A stretch of 47,582 nt of DNA from Synechococcus sp. AG-673-F03 (GCA_003211205.1 QCTJ01000013.1:1-47582), one strand, 5' to 3'. Positions 23,030-32,316 are shown, counted from the first letter of the stretch. The notes: generated from the letters alone by a model not told the origin. Translations and numbers: made by a program.

Positions 23030-24256
23030 TCAGGCCAGCTGACGACCTTTCCAGGTCCAGCCGCGGCCGGTGAGCGTGCGCCACACCGACACCGGTCCGA
23101 TCGCCCCCAGCAGCAGGCCGCCGGCACCCATCAGCCACCAATAGGTGAGCGGTACATCAAAGCGCCGGCGCTGCCAGAAGCGCAGTGCCAACTGCTGCCC
23201 AATCCCAAGCAATGACAAACCCGACAACAGCAGCCACCAGAGCGATAGCTGGGGCAACAGCCAGAGCAGCACAAGCGCCGAGGGCAGCAGCAGCCAGGGA
23301 GCACTGAACATCAGCACCACCACACCGGCGGCAGCCAGTGCCTTGGCGACGTCGCGATCGAGACCGATCAACCAGTTCTTGGTCCACCCCTCCCAGAGCG
23401 ATGGCAGATCGGAGTACATGCGCAGATCCACCGCATCCAGACCGAGCAGGTAGCGCAAGCGGAAGCCACCCCCCTTGATGCCCCTTGCCAAAGCCAGATC
23501 CTCCACCACCTCTGAGGCGAGGGCGCGATGCCCGCCAATGGCCTCATAGGCGCTGCGGCGAAACAGCATGAAGGGCCCTGCTGCGAACGCCACCTCTGAG
23601 GCGGGGTCGTTGGTGGCTTCGATGGGAAACCCCAGCCCCAGCAGGCTGGCCATGATCGGTTGCACCATCCACTCCGCCAGGCAGCCGCAGCCAAGCCGCG
23701 GCGCCAGGCTGAACAGATCCGCCTCTTCCCTGATCGCCTGAGCCAGTGCACGGCGCAAGGCCTCGGGCTGCAGACGCACATCGGCATCAATGAACAGCAC
23801 CCAGTGGCTGCTCACCTGCTCCATGGCCCGGGTGCAGGCCCAGTTCTTGCCCACCCAGCGCTCACCGGCTGGACGGGGTCCGGCCCTGAGCAGTTCAAAC
23901 GGCCGCTCAGCAGCGTTGCTCTCAGTCGCTGTGCGCATTGCCGTTTCGGTGGTGAGATCCGTGGAGTCGTCATCCACCACCAGCACCTGCCAGTCACGGC
24001 ATGGAGTGTCACTGGCAAGCACGCTGGCTAGACAGGGACCGATGTTGTCGGCTTCGTTGTAGGCGGGGATCACCACACACAGCGAGGTGTCCGCTGGATC
24101 AAGCTCAGGCGCTGTCTCGAGACAGGGGGCGATCGAAAACACCCGCTGCAACCCCAAAAGAGCGATCAGCAGACCGGCGCAGGCGGCAAAAGCGGTGGCC
24201 ACCAGCAACAGGGCAGTGATCAGCAGAGGGTCCAAGACAAGAAACGAATCGATCAC
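23030..24256 (-). CDS. HpnB-like family-2 glycosyltransferase
   Basis: The 408-residue protein has an N-terminal membrane helix, then GT2 motifs: VVIPAYNEADNIGPCLASVL, VLVVDDDSTD (metal and nucleotide site), HWVLFIDADVRLQPEALRR, and further helices near the C-terminus (VVVLMFSAPWLLLPSALVLL; TYWWLMGAGGLLLGAIG). The arrangement resembles hopanoid-associated HpnB and carotenoid-linked GT2 proteins. Its sugar and acceptor are unknown. Its end abuts the GAF gene end without a gap. Confidence 0.82.
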   Translation of the reverse strand: MIDSFLVLDPLLITALLLVATAFAACAGLLIALLGLQRVFSIAPCLETAPELDPADTSLCVVIPAYNEADNIGPCLASVLASDTPCRDWQVLVVDDDSTDLTTETAMRTATESNAAERPFELLRAGPRPAGERWVGKNWACTRAMEQVSSHWVLFIDADVRLQPEALRRALAQAIREEADLFSLAPRLGCGCLAEWMVQPIMASLLGLGFPIEATNDPASEVAFAAGPFMLFRRSAYEAIGGHRALASEVVEDLALARGIKGGGFRLRYLLGLDAVDLRMYSDLPSLWEGWTKNWLIGLDRDVAKALAAAGVVVLMFSAPWLLLPSALVLLWLLPQLSLWWLLLSGLSLLGIGQQLALRFWQRRRFDVPLTYWWLMGAGGLLLGAIGPVSVWRTLTGRGWTWKGRQLA

Positions 24257-24403
24257 TCCAGGAAATCACCCAGGGCTGCTGAACAAGCAACGCGAGTCCA
24301 CAGGTCGCCACATCCAATGATTCAGTGCAACAGGTGTTGGCATGACAGCGCAGCTGAACAGACAGCTCAAAAAGCAAGTCAGGCTGAACAGCTTCGGGGG
24401 GTT

Positions 24404-24661
24404 TCAGCGTTGTGACTGACCTGCCTGGCCTCCAGATCCACGTCTATTTCTGTATCCCTGCGCTTCAGCGAGATGGCGCAGAAAAACGATCTGATGACGA
24501 TCGGGGAGACCCGCAGCGGCGATCAGCCCCAGCAGCCCGAACAGCAAGCCTGCAACAAACCACATCCGGCTGTTGCGAGCCTTCTGCCGCGCAATCGTCG
24601 CGGCCAGGAAGGCGCTGGCCAGATGTGAAGCGGCAATCAACAGCAGCAGCATCCAGTCCAT
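24404..24661 (-). CDS. 85-residue membrane protein
   Basis: MDWMLLLLIAASHLASAFLA begins a first helix, followed by ARQKARNSRM and a second helix WFVAGLLFGLLGLIAAAGL, then a basic, Gly/Arg/Gln-rich tail. Two membrane segments with a basic loop. The WF-G-LFG-LGL element resembles short bacterial membrane proteins of unknown role. Confidence 0.65.
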   Translation of the reverse strand: MDWMLLLLIAASHLASAFLAATIARQKARNSRMWFVAGLLFGLLGLIAAAGLPDRHQIVFLRHLAEAQGYRNRRGSGGQAGQSQR

Positions 24662-24713
24662 GGGCAGAGAGACAGGTCACTTCAACTAGCTAGCCACATC
24701 CACACCTCCTGGC

Positions 24714-25529
24714 TCAAGCTGCTGTCAACAACGGCTCGTACATCATGAGGGCATGGTTTTCGACCAGCAGCCTGTCTGAGCTGGAACCATCGAGATCCTG
24801 CCGGATCTGGAAAATCTGATTGTGCCTGGAATAGCCGCCCCAGATCTGTTGCTTGATCTGGTGATGACGCTCTTCCAGGGAGTAAGTCGATGAATAGTTG
24901 GTGTCACAGAAGAGCTCACCATGCAAATGCGTCTCATCCAGCCATAAGTGAATGCGAAAGCAATAGGCCGTGTGATTGGTCAACTGCAGATCGACATAGT
25001 TGTAAGCCAATGTTGCTCCAGCACCAAAAGGAATCGATCGATTCACATCAGGAAAAACATCAAACCCATGGCGCCATCGCTCGCTGATCGTGAGTGGACT
25101 GTGCCCTGCAATCCAGAATAAAAGATTCCCCAGTTGGCAAAGTCCCCCTCCCGGACCTTGAGCAATCCTTCCCTGTTTTAAAACCAATCCATCGAGATAG
25201 CCTTTGCTTCTGGTCGGCCGACCCACCAGCTTCCACACTGAAAATGTATCGCCGGGCCGCAACACAACTCGGTCTAATCGGGCAATAGCCAGCTCAAGAT
25301 TCCTGCGCTTGTTGTGCTGAAGCTGAAGATCCACTCCTGGCAAGGGACGAAGAATCAACGACCGATGACTGAACTTCAGATGGTTGATCAGCAGGGAGTC
25401 CGAGCGTGCAGCCCAGCTCTGGCCACCCAAAAACCTGTGGACCTTTCTTTGTGCAATACGGAATTCTCGACCCAGCACATGCCGGACAATGCTGCGCTGA
25501 ATCGGTCGGGGAAGTTCAAACATGCCCAA
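24714..25529 (-). CDS. VanW-like protein
   Basis: This 271-residue protein contains the VanW core: RRNLELAIARLDRVVLRPGD, TFSVWKLVGRPTRSKGY, and the conserved GPGGGLCQLGNLLFW, followed by RHGFDVFPDVNRSIPFGAGA. VanW was named from vancomycin clusters but its activity is unknown; single-domain cyanobacterial copies exist. It lies 20 bases downstream of the WD40 gene on the same strand and may belong to the same transcript as the zinc genes. Confidence 0.85.
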   Translation of the reverse strand: MGMFELPRPIQRSIVRHVLGREFRIAQRKVHRFLGGQSWAARSDSLLINHLKFSHRSLILRPLPGVDLQLQHNKRRNLELAIARLDRVVLRPGDTFSVWKLVGRPTRSKGYLDGLVLKQGRIAQGPGGGLCQLGNLLFWIAGHSPLTISERWRHGFDVFPDVNRSIPFGAGATLAYNYVDLQLTNHTAYCFRIHLWLDETHLHGELFCDTNYSSTYSLEERHHQIKQQIWGGYSRHNQIFQIRQDLDGSSSDRLLVENHALMMYEPLLTAA

Positions 25530-25548
25530 CAGAGGGCTGAATCAGAGA

Positions 25549-26598
25549 TCAGCCACGAATTTTGAATGGCCACACAGAGACTCGCCCATTGGAGTCAATC
25601 GCCGCCAATGCGGTGTCATCTGGCTTCCAACACACCGCGCTGATCTTCTCAGCAGTGAAGGCTCCTCCCAGCGGATTGCCATCACCATTGTGATCAAGCA
25701 GCCAGACAAACACCGATCCATCCCTTGCACCTGAGGCCAGAATCCGTCCTTCATGAGCAAAAGCCAGTGTGGACACCGGTTCGGGATGAAGCACAAGCTG
25801 ACCCGGCAGTGATCCTTCAGGACCATCACCTTGAAAGTTCCAGACAATGATCTGATCACTGCCACCGGTGGCCAGAAACTGACCGCTTTGATCAAACGCC
25901 AGCTGACTGGGCTTGCCTGGATAGCCGGTCATCTCAGCATCCTTGCCAGTTGATCGGCGCCAGAAGTGCACGGAATTGTCCTGGCTGCCGCAGGCCACGA
26001 TGTCTCCGCCGGGACTCAGCACCATGGAGACCAGTGATCCCTGCCATTTCAATTCCTGCGAAACTTGTTGCCTGGCGGTGTCAAAGAAGCTGACCTTCCC
26101 ATAACAAGCGCTGGCGAGCTCATCGGGCTTCGACCAGGCGATCGAACTCACGGTGCTGGGGTGTTCCTCAGTGCACCATTGTTCAACACCATCAGGGTGA
26201 TAGATGTGAACATTTTTTGATGCGGCAACAGCGAGCATGTCGCCGCTGCCTGACCAAGCCAGATGCTCAACCCAGCCTCGCCCAGGCTTGATTGAGTGCA
26301 GGATTTCCCCCTGCTGACTATCCCAGATCAGGACACATCCGTCCTGTCCGGACGTGGCGAAACGATCCCCTTTCGGATGAATCGCCAGAGCCAGTAAACC
26401 GCCCTGGTGAATATTGTTTTTGGCCCAGATCAGTGCGCCGGTTTTGCCGTCAAAGAGAGACAGTCCACCGGCAACATCACCGACCAGCAGATTGTCTCCG
26501 TTGCCCGTCCATCCACAGGCCAGCGCGTAGTCATCAACCTGGGCAGTCCAACCCTCATGAAGCATGCCCTGGGGGGCAAACGTCTTCAGATCAGGCAT
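25549..26598 (-). CDS. WD40-repeat protein linked to a COG0523 GTPase
   Basis: The 349-residue protein is made of beta-propeller blades throughout, with GH-WD type endings: GDVAGGLSLFDGKTGALIW, TSGQDGCVLIWDSQQ, GSQDNSVHFWRR, TGGSDQIIVWNF, SGARDGSVFVWLLD, RVSVWPFKIRG. Seven blades are likely. There is no signal peptide. Its start overlaps the 3' end of the GTPase gene by 13 bases, implying translational coupling. It probably scaffolds protein contacts, possibly delivering metal-loaded GTPase to a client; that is inference. Confidence 0.88.
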   Translation of the reverse strand: MPDLKTFAPQGMLHEGWTAQVDDYALACGWTGNGDNLLVGDVAGGLSLFDGKTGALIWAKNNIHQGGLLALAIHPKGDRFATSGQDGCVLIWDSQQGEILHSIKPGRGWVEHLAWSGSGDMLAVAASKNVHIYHPDGVEQWCTEEHPSTVSSIAWSKPDELASACYGKVSFFDTARQQVSQELKWQGSLVSMVLSPGGDIVACGSQDNSVHFWRRSTGKDAEMTGYPGKPSQLAFDQSGQFLATGGSDQIIVWNFQGDGPEGSLPGQLVLHPEPVSTLAFAHEGRILASGARDGSVFVWLLDHNGDGNPLGGAFTAEKISAVCWKPDDTALAAIDSNGRVSVWPFKIRG

Positions 26599-27932
26599 TC
26601 GTCAAAGTCCTTGCGCATCTGGGCCTCATCAAGATTACGGCCGATAAACACAAGCTGATTGCAGCGCGGCGCATCTCCCCACTCCTGCCCCGGCTTGGCT
26701 GTGAAGAACATATGAACCCCCTGAAACACAACTCTGCGGGATTCGTTCTTGTAACTGATGAACCCCTTGGTCCGGAAAATATCAACGCCTTTTTCAGCCA
26801 GCAGTGTTCCAATCCACTGATTGAGCTTTTCAGGATCAACATTGCCCTGACGCTCTATGGCGATGGAACCGACCTCATCGTCATGCTCGTGCTCTGCAAC
26901 CCAGACGCGCTCTTTGATCGGGCTCACCGCTTGCCCAGCTTTGATGATCTTCAGGTCGAATTCTTCTGCCGTGTGCTGGGCATAGAAGCCAATCGTTTCT
27001 TCGTTCTTGACATCAAACAGAAACGATTTCGCTCCCTTCGACTCCAACTCAAGACTGAGATGTTGATTGGCAGCGATCGAATCGCCTGGCTTGAGGGATT
27101 GCGCGGCCTGGGCGAAGAGCCGAACACACTGCTCGGCGCTTTGCTTCAGTGCGTCTTCATCAGCTTTCTGCCCGGGGATGGCAACCAGAGACATCTCAGG
27201 GTCTGGCCCATCCTCGAGAGTCATCTGGTAGTTCCCTGGATCAAGCTGGTAGACACCGGTCCACTCAAAGGGATATTCCGGCTCAAGAAAGGTGGGGCGT
27301 CGCTCCAGAATCTGGTCAAGATCGAAAGCGCTCAGATTCAGCACCGTCTCAACAGGAACTTCAGCCTGAGTGCTGCGCACCACACGAGCCATAGTGTTCA
27401 TGTCACGCAGGCGTGACTCCAGCTTCACCAGTGATTGCTCAGGGACAAGATCAGATTTGTTGAGGATCAACACATCAGCAAACGCCACTTGTTCAGAGCT
27501 TTCATTGCTTCGCTCAAGTTGTTGATCAATATGCGCAGCATCAATTAGCGTGACAATTCCATCAAGCGTAAATTCATCACGGATCTCATCATCCATAAAA
27601 AATGTCTGCGCAACTGGCCCAGGATCAGCAAGCCCAGTTGTCTCAACCAAGACGTAGTCAAATTTGTCGCGTCGCTTCATCAGGTTGCCAAGAACCCGGA
27701 TCAAATCACCTCGAACAGTGCAACAAATGCACCCATTGGACATCTCAAAGACCTCTTCATCAGCGTTGATCACAAGCCCTTGATCGATGCCTACTTCGCC
27801 ATACTCATTCTCAATCACAGCAATGCGTTTGCCGTGCTCTTCACTTAATATTTTGTTCAATAATGTTGTCTTGCCGGAACCCAAGTAGCCGGTCAGAATC
27901 GTAACAGGTATTTTTTGATACATCGACTGCAT
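26586..27932 (-). CDS. COG0523 (CobW-like) zinc metallochaperone GTPase
   Basis: Residues 9-24 contain the Walker A motif GYLGSGKTTLLNKI, then ENEYGEVGID (switch), the metal-binding GCICC at 67-71, NKSDL near 157, and a CobW C-terminal domain (WVAEHEHDDEVGSIAI, RTKGFISYKNESRRVVFQG). COG0523 proteins next to zinc-uptake genes and Zur sites are thought to supply zinc to proteins during deficiency; cobalt or other metals are possible for other members. The Zur-like box at 27975 and divergent znuA support a zinc role. A methionine at residue 4 is an alternative start. Confidence 0.9.
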   Translation of the reverse strand: MQSMYQKIPVTILTGYLGSGKTTLLNKILSEEHGKRIAVIENEYGEVGIDQGLVINADEEVFEMSNGCICCTVRGDLIRVLGNLMKRRDKFDYVLVETTGLADPGPVAQTFFMDDEIRDEFTLDGIVTLIDAAHIDQQLERSNESSEQVAFADVLILNKSDLVPEQSLVKLESRLRDMNTMARVVRSTQAEVPVETVLNLSAFDLDQILERRPTFLEPEYPFEWTGVYQLDPGNYQMTLEDGPDPEMSLVAIPGQKADEDALKQSAEQCVRLFAQAAQSLKPGDSIAANQHLSLELESKGAKSFLFDVKNEETIGFYAQHTAEEFDLKIIKAGQAVSPIKERVWVAEHEHDDEVGSIAIERQGNVDPEKLNQWIGTLLAEKGVDIFRTKGFISYKNESRRVVFQGVHMFFTAKPGQEWGDAPRCNQLVFIGRNLDEAQMRKDFDECLI

Positions 27933-27974
27933 AGGCTCTTTTGCCTCAGGCTAATGACCTTGAGCAACCGACGA

Positions 27975-27993
27975 GATAATGATTACCATTCTC
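27975..27993. promoter_or_regulatory. Zur/Fur-type operator GATAATGATTACCATTCTC
   Basis: A 19-base dyad in which the two nine-base arms (GATAATGAT and GAGAATGGT on reverse-complementing) agree at seven of nine positions. It sits 42 bases before the GTPase start and 58 before znuA, so it can control both directions. The form is that of cyanobacterial Zur/Fur sites. Confidence 0.75.
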
Positions 27994-28050
27994 GCAAGCC
28001 GAGCTCCATTGAGCTCTGATCCTCAAACCCATCCTGGCTTTCAAAACTGA

Positions 28051-28992
28051 ATGGCTTCTTTGTTTTCGCGTCTGAGTGCAATGTCGCTCCTGCTTGGCCT
28101 GATGGCCTGCGGTGCTCCCGGTGTCAACACCACCGATGCAAGCAAAAGCAAGGGAGTGAAAGTGGTCAGCACATTTCTGCCAATCACACTGTTCACGGAA
28201 GCAGTGGCTGGTGACTGCGCAGACGTCACGGCCTTGATCCCAGCCAACCTGGGGCCCCACGACTTTCAGGCCACACCATCCGACCTGAAAGACCTCAGCG
28301 GCGCGAACGTGCTGGTCAAAAACGGACTCGGCATGGAGGAGTTCCTTGATGATCTGATCAGCTCCGCTGACAACAAAGATCTAATGGTGATTGACTCCAG
28401 CAGCGGGGTGGCCACCATCGAATCGGCGGAGGACGATCATCACGGTCACGATCATGGGCACAGCCACGGTGAAGTGAATCCACACATCTGGCTTGACCCG
28501 ATTCTTGCGGTTCAACAGGTTGAAAACATCAGAGACGGCCTGGTTAAGGCCGACCCCAGTTGCGCCGATGGTTACAAAAAGAATGCAGAGCTCTACACCG
28601 CCAAGCTCAAAAAGCTGAACACGAAGTTCATGGCCAAGCTCGAGCCCTACAAGGGCAAGACGTTTGTTGCCTTTCACGACTTTGCTCCTTATTTCGCCAG
28701 CCGTTATTCCCTGAAAGCGGAGTATCTGGTTGACCTCCCGGAAATGAACCCCAGACCTGCGGATCTTCAGCGTGTCGCGGCGCAGGTCAAAGCCTCCGGC
28801 TTGAAGGCCCTGTTGAGCGAACCCCAGGAGGGCAAGCGTTCCTTCAATGCCTTGGCGAAAGATCTCGGGGTGAATATCGTTGAATTCAACCCCTTGGAGA
28901 CAGGCTCAGTTGAATCCGCCAAAGTGCCGGGAACTTACTTCGAGGTGATGAGTTCCAACGTCAACAATCTGGTTAAGGCCATCGGAGACTGA
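28051..28992 (+). CDS. znuA: Zinc ABC transporter substrate-binding lipoprotein ZnuA
   Basis: The 313-residue protein starts MASLFSRLSAMSLLLGLMAC with a lipobox LMACG. It has the cluster-9 features PHDFQATPSDLKDL (metal-binding His), a flexible DDHHGHDHGHSHGEVNPHIW histidine-rich loop before the second ligand His, FHDFAPYFASRY and LPEMNPRPADL, and a C-terminal domain. The loop is typical of zinc rather than manganese members. It binds Zn(II) in the periplasm and hands it to ZnuB. The gene is first of a three-gene operon downstream of a Zur-type box. Confidence 0.95.
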   Translation: MASLFSRLSAMSLLLGLMACGAPGVNTTDASKSKGVKVVSTFLPITLFTEAVAGDCADVTALIPANLGPHDFQATPSDLKDLSGANVLVKNGLGMEEFLDDLISSADNKDLMVIDSSSGVATIESAEDDHHGHDHGHSHGEVNPHIWLDPILAVQQVENIRDGLVKADPSCADGYKKNAELYTAKLKKLNTKFMAKLEPYKGKTFVAFHDFAPYFASRYSLKAEYLVDLPEMNPRPADLQRVAAQVKASGLKALLSEPQEGKRSFNALAKDLGVNIVEFNPLETGSVESAKVPGTYFEVMSSNVNNLVKAIGD

Positions 28993-28998
28993 CGCTTG

Positions 28999-29769
28999 AT
29001 GCTCAACCCAGTTTTGGTTGTCAGCGACCTGTCGGTAGAGCGTTCAGGTCGCCTTGCAGTTGAGAAGGTCTCATTCGAGCTTCAGAGTGAGAGCGAGACC
29101 GCTGTGGTTGGCCCTAACGGTGCTGGCAAGAGCACTCTGGTAGCTGCATTGCTCGGGCTGCTGCCACGAAAGGAAGGAGACGTTCAGATTCTCGGAGAAC
29201 AGCTTTCAGCCAACGGCGACCTTCCCGGTGCGATCAGATCTCAGATTGCCTACGTGCCACAGAGTCTTGCCTTGCAGGGTCGTTTCCCCTTAAGCGTGGC
29301 CGAATTCGTTGGCTTCGGGTTTGACCCGCCAGGACCACGCTGGCCCTGGCAGCAACATCGCCAACGCAGCACTGCCGTTGAAAAAGCCCTGGATCGCACC
29401 GGCTGCATCGATCTGCGCAACCGTCTTCTCAGTGAACTGTCGGGAGGTCAGCTCAAACGCGTGATGCTCTCGTTCTGCGTAGTTCGGCCCCGTCAACTCC
29501 TGGTGCTCGATGAAGCACAGGCAGGTCTTGATGTGCCATCGAACGAACGCTTTCAGCAGCTGCTGCTTGAGCTGCGGCGTCAGGAGGGATGGACCGTTCT
29601 GCACGTATCTCACGATCTCGACATGGTGCGTCGCAGCAGCGATCAGGTTCTGGGACTGAATCGTCGCCTTTGCTGCAGTGGTTCACCGGACCACACCCTG
29701 ACTCCTGAACGACTCGTTGATCTGTATGGACCCAACATGGTTCAGTACAGGCATCAGTGTCATGGTTGA
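28999..29769 (+). CDS. znuC: Zinc ABC transporter ATPase ZnuC
   Basis: The protein of about 256 residues has Walker A GPNGAGKSTLVAALLGL, the Q-loop region AYVPQSLALQGRFPLSVAEF, the signature LSGGQLKRVMLSF, and Walker B LLVLDEAQAGLD followed by the switch histidine VLHVSHDLDMV. Walker B ends DEAQ in place of the common DEPT. It hydrolyses ATP to power zinc import through ZnuB. The ATG at 28999 is preferred to a TTG one codon upstream. Six bases separate it from znuA; it overlaps znuB. Confidence 0.94.
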   Translation: MLNPVLVVSDLSVERSGRLAVEKVSFELQSESETAVVGPNGAGKSTLVAALLGLLPRKEGDVQILGEQLSANGDLPGAIRSQIAYVPQSLALQGRFPLSVAEFVGFGFDPPGPRWPWQQHRQRSTAVEKALDRTGCIDLRNRLLSELSGGQLKRVMLSFCVVRPRQLLVLDEAQAGLDVPSNERFQQLLLELRRQEGWTVLHVSHDLDMVRRSSDQVLGLNRRLCCSGSPDHTLTPERLVDLYGPNMVQYRHQCHG

Positions 29770-30619
29770 CACTCAAGCACTGGCGCTTGTTCTCGCCGAA
29801 CCCTTCATGCAGCGCGCGCTGATCGGCGGTCTACTCACAGGAGCGCTTGGGGGGTTGCTGGGCAGTGTTGCCGTACTCAGGGAACTGTCGTTTTTCAGCG
29901 ACGCCCTCGGTCATTCCGCTCTGCTGGGCATCACGGCGGGAATCCTGATCGGCGTGAATCCCACACTGGTTCTGATCCCCTTTGCGGTGGTGTTCGCCAT
30001 CCTGGTGAATCAGCTGGTGGAGCGCAGCTCTCTCCCAACGGATGCCCTGCTGAACATTGTGTATTCAACGTCTCTGGCGGCAGCAATTCTGTTTCTCAGC
30101 TTGGTGGAGAGCTATCGGGGCGGAATTCGCCAGCTGCTGTTTGGAGACATCCTCGGGGTCAGCAGTCTCGACCTGATCGTGATCAGCATCCTGCTGGTCG
30201 CTGCACTGATCTATCTGTGCCTGAGCATGCGTGCACAGGTGCTGCTCACCCTGAATCAGGAGCTGGCGGGCGCAGTCGGTGTCCAGACCCGATGGCACCG
30301 ACTGGCCTTCATCGTGCTGCTCGCCGTTGTTGTGGCGGTGTCGATCAAAGCCGTCGGCGTGCTTCTGATCAGCGCCTTTGTTGTCATTCCGTCCTGCGCA
30401 GGTCGCCTGCTTTGTCGACGTTTTCCGATCTACGTCTTCGTCTCCTCGATCCTGGGAGGCACCTGCGCATTGCTGGGGTTGTTGGCATCCGGACTCACCA
30501 ACCTTCCCTCAGGCCCCTCGGTGGTGATGGTGCAGTTCCTGGGATTCCTGATCGCCCTGATCCTCAGTTCACGCGTCTTCAGGCGGCCATCAACGACAGC
30601 ACTTGACCCACAGATCTGA
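29762..30619 (+). CDS. znuB: Zinc ABC transporter permease ZnuB
   Basis: From ATG at 29762, which overlaps the znuC stop by eight bases, the protein reads MVDTQALALVLAEPFMQRAL and then eight or so hydrophobic helices: GGLLTGALGGLLGSVAVLRE, SALLGITAGILIGVN, FAVVFAILVNQLVE, DLIVISILLVAALIYLCL and so on to FLIALILSSRVF. ELSFFSDALGHSAL matches the coupling region of the cluster-9 permeases. The overlap supports tight coupling of the two subunits. The longer upstream reading duplicates ZnuC coding and is not used. Confidence 0.94.
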   Translation: MVDTQALALVLAEPFMQRALIGGLLTGALGGLLGSVAVLRELSFFSDALGHSALLGITAGILIGVNPTLVLIPFAVVFAILVNQLVERSSLPTDALLNIVYSTSLAAAILFLSLVESYRGGIRQLLFGDILGVSSLDLIVISILLVAALIYLCLSMRAQVLLTLNQELAGAVGVQTRWHRLAFIVLLAVVVAVSIKAVGVLLISAFVVIPSCAGRLLCRRFPIYVFVSSILGGTCALLGLLASGLTNLPSGPSVVMVQFLGFLIALILSSRVFRRPSTTALDPQI

Positions 30620-30658
30620 GCCAGGCCGATAGGTTCTCGTGGCAACCAATCAGCTTCC

Positions 30659-31921
30659 ATGAGCGTCGCGACATGTCCCAGCACCGGTGCTGTCACGGGC
30701 CTCAGGGAGACGCTCGACTTCTTCAGTGACCCTGGCTTCGCCAGCAAACGCTTTGCAACCCATGGCGATGTCTTTGAGACCCGCCTGCTGGCTCAGCGCA
30801 TCGTGTTCATCCAGGGTGAACGGGCGATTACTGATCTGTTGAAGCAGGGAGCAGTCCTCGAGGGTTGGTGGCCCGAAAGTGTGCGTCAACTGCTCGGCAG
30901 CCGGTCGCTGGCCAACCGCAGCGGCCCCGCTCACAAAGCCCGCCGCCGCGTGGTGGGGCAGCTGTTTTCCAGCGGCGCACTCTGCCGCTACACCCCATCG
31001 ATCCAGGGTTTGATCGAGGAACTGATCCTTGAGCTGCAGCAGTCTGAGACTCCGCAGCCTTTGGCCACCAGGATGCGACGCTTCGCGTTCGCCGTGATCG
31101 CCACGACCGTGCTTGGGCTGGACGCCAGCGATCGCGATGCTCTGTTCGCTGATTTCGAGATCTGGACCCAGGCCCTGTTCTCCATTCCACTGGCCATACC
31201 GGGAACTCCCTTTGCCCGGGCACTGGCTGCGCGGGAGCGGTTGCTCGCCCGCCTCAAAACGGTGCTGCAACACAGCGACTCCAGCCAGGGTGGGCTGGAT
31301 CTCCTCAGTGGCGGGCTCGATGAAGTCGACATGCCGCTGGATGACGACGACCTCGTGGAGCAGTTGTTGCTGCTGTTGTTCGCAGGTTATGAGACAACGG
31401 CATCATCGCTGAGCTGTCTGTTCCGTGCTTTGCTACTCAACCCGGACGTGGAGCAGTGGCTGCTGCCGGAGTTGCTGTCATCACCCTGGCCTTTCGAAGC
31501 CTCGCATCGATCACCCCGCCTGGATGCCACGGTTCTGGAAGTGATGCGGCTGACGCCACCGGTGGGAGGCTTTTTTCGCCGCAATCTGCAGCCGATCTGG
31601 TTGGCCGATGTGGAGATTCCCAAGGATCGGGTGATTCAGGTGGTGCTGGGTTCCAGAACTGCAGAGGAGACCAGCGACATCGCTGCATTCAGGCCGCAGC
31701 GCCATCTGGATGGATCGTTCAATCAAACCCTGCTGCCCTTTGGAGGTGGTGAGCGGGTCTGTCTTGGAAAGGCCCTGGCCGAACTGGAGATCAGGCTGAT
31801 GACTGTGGGGCTGATCCAGAGGTTGCAGCTACAACTCCTACCCGATCAAGACCTCTCGTTGAAGCAGATTCCCAGCCCGACCCCTCGCGACGGGTTGCTG
31901 GTGAGCGTGAAACAACGCTAA
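30659..31921 (+). CDS. Cytochrome P450
   Basis: The 420-residue protein has the oxygen-activation helix FAGYETTASSLS, the ExxR pair in VLEVMRLTPPVGGFFR, and the heme-binding loop LLPFGGGERVCLGKALAELE with its cysteine ligand. Its length and lack of a membrane anchor fit bacterial soluble P450s; the general style resembles cyanobacterial CYP120 (retinoid/carotenoid-related), though the family number cannot be set by eye. It begins 39 bases after znuB and may read through from the zinc operon. Substrate unknown. Confidence 0.92.
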   Translation: MSVATCPSTGAVTGLRETLDFFSDPGFASKRFATHGDVFETRLLAQRIVFIQGERAITDLLKQGAVLEGWWPESVRQLLGSRSLANRSGPAHKARRRVVGQLFSSGALCRYTPSIQGLIEELILELQQSETPQPLATRMRRFAFAVIATTVLGLDASDRDALFADFEIWTQALFSIPLAIPGTPFARALAARERLLARLKTVLQHSDSSQGGLDLLSGGLDEVDMPLDDDDLVEQLLLLLFAGYETTASSLSCLFRALLLNPDVEQWLLPELLSSPWPFEASHRSPRLDATVLEVMRLTPPVGGFFRRNLQPIWLADVEIPKDRVIQVVLGSRTAEETSDIAAFRPQRHLDGSFNQTLLPFGGGERVCLGKALAELEIRLMTVGLIQRLQLQLLPDQDLSLKQIPSPTPRDGLLVSVKQR

Positions 31922-31942
31922 TGAACAACTCTGCGCAAGCTG

Positions 31943-32212
31943 TCAGGACGCCTTGGAGGAATTGTGCCGACGGCGCCTGGCTCGGCGTGGCTTGCCGGCG
32001 GCCTGGGAGCTTTGCCTGAGATAGATCTTGCGGCCGTTGGCGTCGAGGCGGTAGAGGCCTCCTCGTGGCCCCTTGTGAACCAGATCATGCTGATCGGAGG
32101 CAACCGCCTGAAGGGTTCGTTCCTTCAAAGATTGAGAATCATCCGCGGCAATTTGTTGATCGGATTCTCCGAAAAACAACGACTTCAGAAACCCAAAGAC
32201 GCCCTTAATCAT
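31943..32212 (-). CDS. Small basic protein with GPRGG-Y motif
   Basis: The 89-residue protein starts MIKGVFGFLKSLFFGESDQQ and contains HKGPRGGLYRLDANGRKIYL followed by a very basic end rich in Arg and Lys. The GPRGG-Y, then G-K-YL, element recurs in small proteins of cyanobacteria and in the basic adaptor domain described from chlorella viruses. It could bind nucleic acid. Its end faces the P450 gene. Confidence 0.6.
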   Translation of the reverse strand: MIKGVFGFLKSLFFGESDQQIAADDSQSLKERTLQAVASDQHDLVHKGPRGGLYRLDANGRKIYLRQSSQAAGKPRRARRRRHNSSKAS

Positions 32213-32316
32213 GGAAGGGTGAAATGCTTTCCCTACTTAAACGTCACCGTCAAGACCCTGGGGATCAAAGCTGTTGATCGATGAACATGAACACGACCCA
32301 ATCAAGCCGCTCAGCT

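Noticed and set aside
26292-27416. Long plus-strand frame of 374 codons
   Set aside because: Antisense to the WD40 and GTPase genes, which have clear motifs; the antisense product has no recognisable domain.
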